A DNA stretch of 19,979 bases from a bacterium. Lineage in GTDB: Bacteria > CG2-30-53-67 > CG2-30-70-394. The DNA lies in contig JAJRSX010000100.1 of NCBI GenBank assembly GCA_024278555.1, positions 1 through 19,979 on the forward strand. The letters run 5' to 3'. Position 1 is the stretch's first letter, and each line of letters begins with the position of its first letter. Shown here piece after piece: positions 7,409 to 14,548 of this stretch. The notes below the pieces were generated by a model. That model saw only the letters and a list, made by a program, of their open reading frames with translations. It ran no database searches and had not been told where the DNA came from. Position numbers and translations under genes: made by a program.

Positions 7409-7771
7409 GTGGCCAAGGAGTGCGACTGCCCGCCACCGGGGGCCCCGGCGTGGATGGCGACCTTCGGGGACATGATGTCCCTGCTCCTCACCTTCTTCGT
7501 CCTCCTGCTCTCCTTCGCCAACATGGACGTGCAGAAGTTCAAGGAGGCGATGTCTTCGGTTCAATCGGCCCTGGTGGGCGGCCCCACCACCATGCGTGAG
7601 GCGGCAAACACCACCATGCTCCAGCTCTCCGACACGGCCAACAACGCGATGATCCCGCCGGTGGAGACCACCCCCGGCTACACCCCCGAGGGGGAGGCGG
7701 AGGAGCGACCCGACACCGAGACCGTGGCCCAGGGTCGCCAGGACCTGGAGACCCTCGCCTCCCTGCAGTAG
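7409..7771 (+). CDS. pomB: Flagellar stator subunit PomB, N-terminal part (interrupted by in-frame TAG)
   Basis: This 120-residue reading frame starts with GTG next to the pomA stop; GAGGAGG at 7394-7400 inside pomA is its ribosome binding site. The CDCPPPG start, then WMATFGDMMSLLLTFFVLLLSF (15-36) with the ion-binding Asp21 (equivalent to Vibrio PomB Asp24), and the following plug-like amphipathic segment MDVQKFKEAMSSVQ (39-52) are clear PomB features. The frame ends at a TAG (7769-7771) in the periplasmic linker, before the peptidoglycan-binding domain, which continues in the same frame from 7772. A normal PomB would be one chain of about 276 residues. As written, this product is an anchor-less channel helix with plug. 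Causes could be a nonsense mutation, a base-calling error (CAG to TAG) or readthrough. Other genes here end in TAG, so genome-wide recoding is unlikely. Confidence 0.88.
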   Translation: MAKECDCPPPGAPAWMATFGDMMSLLLTFFVLLLSFANMDVQKFKEAMSSVQSALVGGPTTMREAANTTMLQLSDTANNAMIPPVETTPGYTPEGEAEERPDTETVAQGRQDLETLASLQ

Positions 7772-8239
7772 ATGATTGACGCCGAGGGGATGGGCGACGC
7801 CGCCGAGGCGGAGGCAACCTCCCGTGGCGTGGTGGTCCGGGTGAAGGGCCACCTCTTCTTCCAAAGGGGCGGCGCCGATCTGCGCCACGAGTCCGCCAAG
7901 GTCCTCGACGAGATCGGCGCCATCCTCGATGTCTACCCGTACGACCTCACCGTCGAGGGCCACACGGACAACATCCCGATCCACACCGAGCGGTTCCCCT
8001 CCAACTGGGAGCTCTCCACCAGCCGCGCCATCTCGGTGATGCGCTACCTGCAAGAGACGCGTCACATCCCGGCCTCACGCATGGCGGTGGCCGGTTACGC
8101 CGACACCCACCCCCTCTTTCCCAATGACACCCCGGCACACCGGGCGGCAAACCGGCGGGTAGAGTTCGTCTTCCACCACGGACAAACGGGGCCGAAGGTG
8201 ATCGACTCGCCCCTGGCGATCAACAAGATCGGGGGGTAG
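7772..8239 (+). CDS. pomB: Flagellar stator subunit PomB, C-terminal OmpA-like domain (after in-frame TAG)
   Basis: The 155 residues continue PomB in the same frame immediately after the amber codon. The OmpA/MotB peptidoglycan-binding domain is complete: HLFFQRGGADLR (27-38), VEGHTDNIPI (61-70), SNWELSTSRAISVMRYL (77-93) and RAANRRVEFVF (124-134). There is an ATG directly after the TAG, but no ribosome binding site close before it and no signal peptide, so a separately started product would stay in the cytoplasm and could not bind murein. This makes an independent gene unlikely. The intact domain shows no other decay, which suggests a recent change, a sequencing error or functional readthrough. 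The pair pomA-pomB would need this domain to anchor the stator to the cell wall. Confidence 0.85.
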   Translation: MIDAEGMGDAAEAEATSRGVVVRVKGHLFFQRGGADLRHESAKVLDEIGAILDVYPYDLTVEGHTDNIPIHTERFPSNWELSTSRAISVMRYLQETRHIPASRMAVAGYADTHPLFPNDTPAHRAANRRVEFVFHHGQTGPKVIDSPLAINKIGG

Positions 8240-8307
8240 CGAAGGGCTGCTCAATGACGCAGCTTTGGTAGGCTCCCTCCTCACCCACACCCTTGGAGGA
8301 GGCCACC

Positions 8308-9327
8308 ATGTCCCAGCTCGTCACCGCCCTGCTCGTCGCCCTCACCGCCCTTCCCATCGCCCACGCCGCGGAGAAGGGGTACACGATCCACTTCCCCAAG
8401 GGGGTGGACGGGGAGGCCCTGGAGATCCCGGAGGACAACCCGATGAGCGCCGCCAAGGTGGCGCTCGGCAAGCAGCTCTACTTCGACCCCCGCCTCTCCG
8501 CGGACGGGACGGTGAGCTGTGCCACCTGCCACGACCCGGCCAAGGGGTGGACCGACCAGCTCCCGGTCTCCACCGGCGTCGGCGGCAAGCACGGCACCCG
8601 CAACGCCCCCACGGTACTCAACTCCGCCTTCAACTACATGCAGTTCTGGGACGGCAGGGCGCCGTCCCTGGAGGCCCAGGCCCTCGGCCCGATCGAGAAC
8701 CCGGTGGAGATGGCCAACACCCTGCCGAAGGTGGTGGCATGGCTCAACACGGTCCCCGGTTACCGCAGCCAGTTCCAGGCGGTCTTCGGCGGCCCGGCCA
8801 CCGCCGACCGTCTGGCCAAGGCGATCGCCTGCTTCGAACGCACCGTCTACTCGGGGAACTCCCCCTACGACCGCTACACCCAGGACAAAGACAAGAACGC
8901 CCTCACGCCCGCGGCACGCCGCGGCCTCGCCCTCTTCGAGGGCAAGGCGCGCTGTACCCAGTGCCACGTGGGGTTCGACCTCTCCGACCGCGTCTTCCAC
9001 AACCTCGGGGTGGGGATGGACAAGAAGGATCCGGACCTTGGCCGCTACACCGTCACCCATAAGGAGAAGGACAAGGGCGCCTTCAAGACCCCGATCCTCC
9101 GTGACCTCACCAAGACCGCGCCGTACATGCACGACGGCTCCGTAGAGACCCTGGAGGAGGTGATCGACCTCTACCTGGTGGGCGGCGAGGACAACCCGTG
9201 GCTCGACCCGAAGATGAAGCCTCTCGACCTCACCGACAAAGAGAAGGCGGACCTCCTCGCCTTCCTCAAGTCGCTGGACGGCGACATGCCGTTAGTGAAG
9301 GCGCCGTCCCTGCCGCCGGCGCCGTAG
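8308..9327 (+). CDS. ccpA: Diheme cytochrome c peroxidase, periplasmic (CcpA/MauG family)
   Basis: A 339-residue exported protein; residues 1-20 form a signal peptide ending AHA, with cleavage before AEK. Two heme c sites are present: CATCH (71-75, low-potential peroxidatic heme) and CTQCH (216-220, high-potential heme). PYMHDGS (272-278) carries Met274, the usual distal ligand of the high-potential heme. GTRNAPTVLNSAFN and FWDGRAPSLEAQALGPI are family signatures. It reduces H2O2 to water with electrons from small cytochromes or copper proteins in the periplasm. GGAGGAGG at 8295-8302 is a strong ribosome binding site and decides ATG 8308 over an ATG at 8293 lying inside it. The gene stands alone, 68 bases after pomB, and is convergent with a DUF2892 gene across a long hairpin. 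Confidence 0.92.
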   Translation: MSQLVTALLVALTALPIAHAAEKGYTIHFPKGVDGEALEIPEDNPMSAAKVALGKQLYFDPRLSADGTVSCATCHDPAKGWTDQLPVSTGVGGKHGTRNAPTVLNSAFNYMQFWDGRAPSLEAQALGPIENPVEMANTLPKVVAWLNTVPGYRSQFQAVFGGPATADRLAKAIACFERTVYSGNSPYDRYTQDKDKNALTPAARRGLALFEGKARCTQCHVGFDLSDRVFHNLGVGMDKKDPDLGRYTVTHKEKDKGAFKTPILRDLTKTAPYMHDGSVETLEEVIDLYLVGGEDNPWLDPKMKPLDLTDKEKADLLAFLKSLDGDMPLVKAPSLPPAP

Positions 9328-9335
9328 GACCGGGA

Positions 9336-9378
9336 CGGTCGACCCTCCCCGGAGTGGCGCCCCGGGGAGGGTCGACCG
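9336..9378. terminator. Bidirectional hairpin between convergent peroxidase and DUF2892 genes
   Basis: Left arm 9336-9352 and right arm 9362-9378 are perfect 17-base reverse complements (cggtcgaccctccccgg and its complement) around a 9-base loop. The structure lies 9 bases after the peroxidase stop and 8 bases beyond the end of the DUF2892 gene. It lacks flanking T tracts, so it is either a Rho-assisted terminator or a transcript-stabilising stem serving both directions. Confidence 0.7.
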
Positions 9379-9385
9379 CCGGAGG

Positions 9386-9595
9386 TTACGCCTCGCGCAC
9401 CCCGAGCTTCTTCAGGAAGATGTCCATCGGGCAAAAGTTGGTGAAGCCGCTCTGAAAGAGGTTGGCGCCGACGAAGGCGGTGAACCAGAGCCACGGCGCG
9501 CTGCCGAAGGCCACCTGGCCACTGCGCGCCGCCATGGTGAGGCTGAAGAGGATGAAGAGGCCGGCGATGATTCGGACAACGCGGTTGACGGTCAT
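9386..9595 (-). CDS. Small DUF2892 (YgaP-like transmembrane domain) membrane protein
   Basis: A 69-residue protein with two hydrophobic segments (about 5-22 and 32-50) and the DUF2892 pattern: MTVNRVVRIIAG at the start, and NLFQSGFTNFCPM with the conserved Cys in the second half, ending in IFLKKLGV. The domain also occurs as the membrane part of YgaP rhodanese proteins, and stand-alone copies are common in proteobacteria, often near sulfur or thiol-stress genes. A molecular function is not established. GGAG lies about 8 bases upstream of the ATG. A 27-bp dyad (9619-9645) lies in the promoter region, so regulated expression is likely. It is monocistronic here, with no ArsR-type regulator or rhodanese gene adjacent. 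Confidence 0.82.
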   Translation of the reverse strand: MTVNRVVRIIAGLFILFSLTMAARSGQVAFGSAPWLWFTAFVGANLFQSGFTNFCPMDIFLKKLGVREA

Positions 9596-9618
9596 GGCGT
9601 GCTCCGGAGGGGATGGGG

Positions 9619-9645
9619 AATAGACAAGAAATACGGTTGTCTATT
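9619..9645 (-). promoter_or_regulatory. Operator-like dyad upstream of the DUF2892 gene
   Basis: AATAGACAA (9619-9627) and TTGTCTATT (9637-9645) are perfect 9-base inverted repeats with a 9-base spacer, starting 24 bases before the DUF2892 start codon. Half-sites centred 18 bases apart are typical of dimeric repressor or activator sites. The tract is markedly more AT-rich than its surroundings, and minus-strand hexamers resembling a promoter (TAGACA and TATTCC, 15 apart) fall within it. The cognate regulator is unknown. Confidence 0.5.
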
Positions 9646-9700
9646 GCAGGAGCCCGCCCGACGCCGATCGGTTCACCGCCGTCCCTCGCGGGTCAGCCTC

Positions 9701-9867
9701 TAGGAGTCTGTCGGACTTTGGCGATCGTCGCGAGGGGAAGCGGGCTCGAGTCCGGATTGTGACCCGTTCGAGGAGCATAGTGGGCCTATGCGACGAAGAA
9801 CGGGGCGCGATCCGGGCCGAGATCCGCTTTCCCGCAGTAGATCGGGCCAAAATCCGACAGACTCCTA
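9701..9867. mobile_element. MITE-like full-length palindromic element
   Basis: The 80 bases 9701-9780 and the 82 bases 9786-9867 are imperfect reverse complements over their whole length around a 5-base centre (tgggc). The ends match best: TAGGAGTCTGTCGGA is identical in both arms, followed by [C/T]TTTGG. The inner 6 bases gcatag/ctatgc are also perfect, and intermediate stretches pair with scattered mismatches. Both ends carry a TA that could be a 2-bp target duplication. There is no transposase inside, so it would be moved in trans. The right end encodes the last 26 residues and stop codon of the neighbouring lipoprotein gene. The transposase family cannot be decided from this copy alone. 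Confidence 0.65.
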
Positions 9868-10316
9868 GGCCCCCACCCCTCACGCAGGAGGGTAGTGGGG
9901 AGGGTTACCCGGTAGCGCGGCCCACCCTCACCCTCCAGGAGGTAGCGACCGCCGACGCTCGCCCCCTCCCCCTGACCGCCGAGAAACTCGAGGCGCGCAG
10001 GGGTGACCTTGCCGCCACCGAGCCCCGGCTCCTCCCACCGGCCACCGATGAGATGGGCGGTGGGATCGACAACGATGGTCAGGGTGAGGGTGATCGGCCG
10101 CGCGTCCGGCCGCACCACCCGAAAGGTCGCCTCGGTGCGGTAGCCGTTGCGATGGCCCGACGCCGCCACCTCCACCACCGTTCGCCCCTTCCACCCCGCC
10201 GCTGTGTGCTCCTCCAGGCGCGCGCCGCCACGATGGCAGGCGCAGAGCACCGCGACGGCGGCCACGAGGGTCGCGACGCCGGCAAGTCGTCCCGATCGGC
10301 AAAGGAGGGCGGTCAT
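9786..10316 (-). CDS. Putative lipoprotein of unknown function, 3' end altered by palindromic element
   Basis: I do not recognise the family. The 176-residue frame starts with a short basic region and hydrophobic segment (about 12-26) ending in a lipobox, LCAC (24-27), so Cys27 would be lipidated. Residues 45-140 alternate in a beta-strand-like pattern (TEATFRVVRP, PITLTLTIVVDP, RYRVTLP), suggesting a small beta-sandwich domain on the periplasmic side. Residues 151-176 are encoded by the palindromic element at 9701-9867, and residues before that (REGWG) by a G-rich motif that recurs in other gaps, so the native C-terminus probably lay near residue 145. No good ribosome binding site is seen before the ATG at 10316. 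It is divergent from der, 117 bases away. A cytochrome-related FMN-binding-like domain cannot be excluded. Confidence 0.55.
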   Translation of the reverse strand: MTALLCRSGRLAGVATLVAAVAVLCACHRGGARLEEHTAAGWKGRTVVEVAASGHRNGYRTEATFRVVRPDARPITLTLTIVVDPTAHLIGGRWEEPGLGGGKVTPARLEFLGGQGEGASVGGRYLLEGEGGPRYRVTLPTTLLREGWGPRSLSDFGPIYCGKADLGPDRAPFFVA

Positions 10317-10377
10317 CGCCCAAGCTACCCCACCACCTGCCCACTTGCCCACACGCGCCCACCATCGCCCCGCCACG

Positions 10378-10406
10378 TTGCCCCCGACCGCAACCCTCCC
10401 TATCCT
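10378..10406 (+). promoter_or_regulatory. Candidate sigma-70 promoter of der
   Basis: TTGCCC (10378-10383) and TATCCT (10401-10406) are 17 bases apart, each matching the consensus hexamers at four of six positions. The -10 ends 27 bases before the der ATG. This is the best such pair in the 117-base divergent gap. It is a pattern match only. Confidence 0.38.
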
Positions 10407-10433
10407 CCGCCCCCCACCCCGGTGGGAGCGCCC

Positions 10434-11738
10434 ATGGCCGTCCCCCTCATCGCCATCGTCGGCCGCCCGAACGTGGGCAAGTCGACCCTCTTCAACCGCC
10501 TCCTCGGCCGACGCCACGCCATCGTCGAGGACACCCCGGGGGTGACCCGCGACCGCCTCATCGCCCAGGCACGGCTCGGCGAGCGCACCGCCCTGCTCGC
10601 GGATACCGGCGGTCTCGGCGGCATCGACGACCCCCTGGAAGATGACATCGCCCACCAGGCCGAGGTCGCAGTGGGCGCCGCCCACCTCATCGTCCACCTC
10701 CTCGACGCCCAGGCAGGGCTACAGCCGGGAGATGAGGAGATCGCCCGCCTCCTGCGGCGCGCCGGCGCCCCGGTGGTCACCGTGGCCAACAAGTGCGACG
10801 GCGTCGACGACGGCCAGATCATTGCCGACTTCGCCCCCCTCGGGGCCGACGAGCTCCTGCCAATCTCCGCCCTCCACGGGATCTCCACCGGCAAGCTCGC
10901 CGAGCGCCTCGCGGCGCTGCTCCCCGCCGGCGGGACGACGGCGCGGGCGGACCTCTCCCTGGCGGTGGTCGGTCGACCCAACGCCGGCAAATCGAGCCTG
11001 GTCAACCTCCTGGCGGGAGAGAGGCGGGTGGTGGTAAGCGACATCCCAGGCACCACCCGCGACGCCATCGACACCACCTTCGCCTGGCGGGGCAAGCGGA
11101 TCCGGATCATCGACACCGCCGGCCTGCGCAAGAAGAACGTCACCCGCGAGGGCATCGAGCGGTATTCGGTCCTCCGCGCCTTCGGCGCCATCCTGGAGGC
11201 GGAGGTCACCCTCCTGTTGATCGATGCCACTGTCGGTTGCCATGACCAGGAGCAGAAGATCGCCGCCTACCTCGCCGAACACAATCGCGCCTGCGTCATC
11301 GCGGTCAACAAGTGGGACCAGGTGAAGAAGCGCACCGAGACCCACGACGAATGGGTGGCCGAGATAAGGAGCCGCCTCCCCTTTCTGGAGTACGCCCCGG
11401 TGGTGACGATCTCGGTGACCGAACGCCAGCGGGTCCAACGGTTGCTGGAGACCACCAGCGCGGTGGCCGAGCAGTACCGCAGCCGGGTCCCCACCGCGCG
11501 GGTCAACACGGTGGTGGAAAAGGCGATCGCGGCACAGCCGCCGCCGCGGGTTCGCGGCAAGCGGCCGCGCGTCTACTACGCCAGCCAGACCCGCGTCTCG
11601 CCGCCGACGGTGGTCCTGTTCATGAACCGGCCCAACGACCTCTCCGCCTCCTACCGCCGCTACCTCGAACGGCGGCTGCGCGACGGCCTGGACATGAAGC
11701 TGACCCCGATCCGCCTGGTCCTGCGCCAGCGGCGGTAG
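10434..11738 (+). CDS. der: Ribosome biogenesis GTPase Der (EngA)
   Basis: A 434-residue tandem GTPase required for 50S subunit assembly. G domain 1 has GRPNVGKS (10-17), DTPGVTRD (33-40), DTGG (57-60) and NKCD (119-122). G domain 2 has GRPNAGKS (180-187), DIPGTTRD (203-210), DTAGLRKK (227-234) and NKWD (292-295). The C-terminal KH-like domain (about 350-432) contains RVYYASQTRVSPPTVVLFMN. The second-domain G5 loop reads SVTE instead of the usual S/CA, a small deviation. ATG 10434 is preceded by GGTGGGAG and gives the expected N-terminus; the frame is open far upstream only by chance. Length is normal. The gene is monocistronic here, without hisS or bamB, its usual neighbours in many proteobacteria, and converges on rho. 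Confidence 0.95.
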   Translation: MAVPLIAIVGRPNVGKSTLFNRLLGRRHAIVEDTPGVTRDRLIAQARLGERTALLADTGGLGGIDDPLEDDIAHQAEVAVGAAHLIVHLLDAQAGLQPGDEEIARLLRRAGAPVVTVANKCDGVDDGQIIADFAPLGADELLPISALHGISTGKLAERLAALLPAGGTTARADLSLAVVGRPNAGKSSLVNLLAGERRVVVSDIPGTTRDAIDTTFAWRGKRIRIIDTAGLRKKNVTREGIERYSVLRAFGAILEAEVTLLLIDATVGCHDQEQKIAAYLAEHNRACVIAVNKWDQVKKRTETHDEWVAEIRSRLPFLEYAPVVTISVTERQRVQRLLETTSAVAEQYRSRVPTARVNTVVEKAIAAQPPPRVRGKRPRVYYASQTRVSPPTVVLFMNRPNDLSASYRRYLERRLRDGLDMKLTPIRLVLRQRR

Positions 11739-11770
11739 CCACAGCCCGGCGCCATCCCCTCGGTCCCGAG

Positions 11771-11792
11771 GTAGAAGCCGGCTCCCACCGGC
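11771..11792 (+). repeat. REP-like element with GTAG head in the der-rho gap
   Basis: GTAG (11771-11774) is followed by the hairpin GCCGG-CTCCCA-CCGGC (11777-11792), the head-plus-palindrome layout of REP elements mobilised by RAYT transposases. More palindromes follow in the same gap (ccggccgcggccgg near 11809-11822, gcggga-aa-tcccgc near 11828-11841), so the 122-base convergent region can fold extensively and may end transcription from both sides. Confidence 0.4.
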
Positions 11793-11861
11793 GATCAGGC
11801 CCTTCGGACCGGCCGCGGCCGGAGGCCGCGGGAAATCCCGCATCGCAAGCGGCGCAGCCTC

Positions 11862-13049
<1,188 letters not shown>

Positions 13050-13057
13050 AACTACTT

Positions 13058-13063
13058 CCTCCT
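13058..13063 (-). promoter_or_regulatory. Ribosome binding site deciding the TTG start of rho
   Basis: The minus strand reads AGGAGG, then 8 bases, then TTG GCT ACC. No ATG or GTG in the rho frame exists between here and the upstream stop codon, so this consensus site makes TTG the start. Confidence 0.75.
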
Positions 13064-13551
13064 GATCATCCGTGGTTGTCGGAGCTGACAGCCACGACCG
13101 GCCCTTTCACGGCCGGGTGAGGGGTGGGAGTCACAGCCGGGAGAAAGGGCAGAACCCCCCCCGGTCGTGAAGCCCAAATGCAATAGATCAAATCGACCTG
13201 CGCCTTGCCTCCGCGTCGCATCCCACACGACACCACAACGGATCCATCGTTGTTACCCGATTGTGGAGCGCCCGAGCGCCTATCGAAAAAGGGCTCTCCA
13301 TTGCGGATCCCCTTCCCCGACTGTGCCACCGGCCCCTCACCCCATCGCGGCAACCAAGGCGACCGACGACCCTACGAACCCAAGAATGCATCCTTCTTCC
13401 ATATTGGACAACCCCTCACCACCCACCGACCCCGTTCCTGCCGGCCCCCTAGCTCACGGTATCGGTGCATGGCGCGCCACACAACATCCCCTTGCACCGG
13501 CCAGAAGGGGCCGCCAACCTCCCGCCTCTCGATTCGCCGGCCGCACCCTCC
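13064..13551. other. Gap without a convincing gene; leader of rho and upstream region of the antiporter
   Basis: This ~490-base stretch is less GC-rich than the genes around it. It holds a hairpin ccggcc-ctttcac-ggccgg (13098-13116), the G-rich motif gtgaggggtggg (13117-13128) also found at two gene ends, and an operator-like dyad ACAACG-gatccat-CGTTGT (13235-13253). A 95-residue minus-strand open frame (13066-13353) ends just before rho, but its composition is unlike a protein and I recognise nothing in it. No tRNA fold was found. The most likely use is a divergent promoter region with a long rho leader. Confidence 0.5.
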
Positions 13552-14496
13552 ATGAACCTCCTGCAGATCGCCCTCGCCGTCGTCGGCTTCATCCTCCTCG
13601 TAGGCGGTGCGGAGGCCCTGGTGCGGGGCGGCGCCCGCCTCGCGCGCCACCTCGGCATCTCGCCGGTGGTGATCGGCCTGACGGTAGTGGCGATCGGCAC
13701 CTCGGCGCCGGAGCTGGTGGTCAGCCTCAACGCCGCGGCGCGCGGCCGTCCCGACCTGGCGATGGGCAACGTGGTCGGCTCCAACCTGGCGAACATCGGC
13801 CTCATCCTCGGGATCAGCGGCCTCCTGCGCCCCCTGCCGGTGGCCCTGCGCCTCCTGCGGATGGAGATGCCGGCCCTGGTCGCCGCCACCCTCGTGTTCG
13901 TCGCCGTCTCCCTCGACCACACCCTCGGGCGGGCCAACGGCGCCCTCCTTACCCTGGGTGTTGTCCTCCTCATCCTGATGAACCTGCGTGGTGCGCGGCG
14001 TGAAGAGCCGGAGGTGGTGGAGGAGTTCGATACCGCCTTCGGGGAGCATGACGGCGTCCTCCGTGACGCCGTGTGGGTGGCGGTGGGGCTGGTGGCGCTG
14101 GCTGTCGGCGGCAATCTCCTGGTCAACGCCGCCACCGCCATTGCCCGCTCCCTCGGCGTCTCCGAGCTGCTCATCGGCCTCACCCTGGTGGCGGTCGGCA
14201 CCTCCCTGCCGGAGCTGGCCACCGCGGTGGTTGCGGTCCTGCGCGACGAGGTCGACATCGCGGTGGGCAACGTCGTCGGCTCCAACCTCTTCAACCTCCT
14301 GGCGGTGGCCGGGCCGACCGCGCTGATCACCCCGATCCCGGTGAACAGCCGCCTCCTCCACCTCCAGCTCCCCATCCTCGTCGGCCTCACCGTCGTCCTG
14401 TGGGTGGTACTGCGCACCGGCCGCACCCTGCAACGGTGGGAGGCCGCCTGCCTGCTTGCCGCCTACACGGTGACGATGGTCATCTCTGCCGGGTGA
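13552..14496 (+). CDS. Calcium/sodium:cation antiporter (CaCA family, YrbG-like)
   Basis: A 314-residue inner-membrane protein with about ten hydrophobic segments in two homologous halves. Each half holds an alpha-repeat: GTSAPELVVS (49-58, Glu54) with GNVVGSNLANI (72-82), and GTSLPELATA (216-225, Glu221) with GNVVGSNLFNL (239-249). The two Glu residues and GNxxGSN loops coordinate the transported cations in this family. An acidic loop (150-168) separates the halves on the cytoplasmic side. Family members exchange Ca2+ for Na+ or H+; the substrate of bacterial YrbG-type proteins is often untested. ATG 13552 gives the usual N-terminus (MNLLQIALAVVGFILLVGGA); an upstream ATG at 13465 adds a Pro-rich tail without similarity. 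No clear ribosome binding site. The kdsD-kdsC-lpt cluster that follows yrbG in E. coli is absent. Confidence 0.9.
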   Translation: MNLLQIALAVVGFILLVGGAEALVRGGARLARHLGISPVVIGLTVVAIGTSAPELVVSLNAAARGRPDLAMGNVVGSNLANIGLILGISGLLRPLPVALRLLRMEMPALVAATLVFVAVSLDHTLGRANGALLTLGVVLLILMNLRGARREEPEVVEEFDTAFGEHDGVLRDAVWVAVGLVALAVGGNLLVNAATAIARSLGVSELLIGLTLVAVGTSLPELATAVVAVLRDEVDIAVGNVVGSNLFNLLAVAGPTALITPIPVNSRLLHLQLPILVGLTVVLWVVLRTGRTLQRWEAACLLAAYTVTMVISAG

Positions 14497-14548
14497 CAAC
14501 ACCGCCGACAGCCGAGATCCAGTGGGGCGCGAAAGGCGGAAAACGCTC

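Noticed and set aside
7769-7771. TAG recoding as a sense codon across the genome
   Set aside because: Several intact genes here (batA, pomA, the peroxidase gene, der, the amidase gene, cpoB) end in TAG at the expected place, so TAG acts as a stop.
9619-9645. FNR/CRP-type site reading of the dyad near the peroxidase gene
   Set aside because: The half-sites AATAGACAA/TTGTCTATT do not match TTGAT-N4-ATCAA or TGTGA-N6-TCACA, and the site is downstream of, not before, the peroxidase gene.
9759-10433. Upstream extension of the der frame
   Set aside because: The extra 225 codons cross the palindromic element and the antisense of the lipoprotein gene, have no similarity, and der has a normal start with a ribosome binding site at 10434.
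13066-13353. 95-codon minus-strand frame upstream of rho
   Set aside because: No recognisable pattern and no ribosome binding site; it overlaps hairpins and the recurrent G-rich motif, so it is treated as leader sequence.
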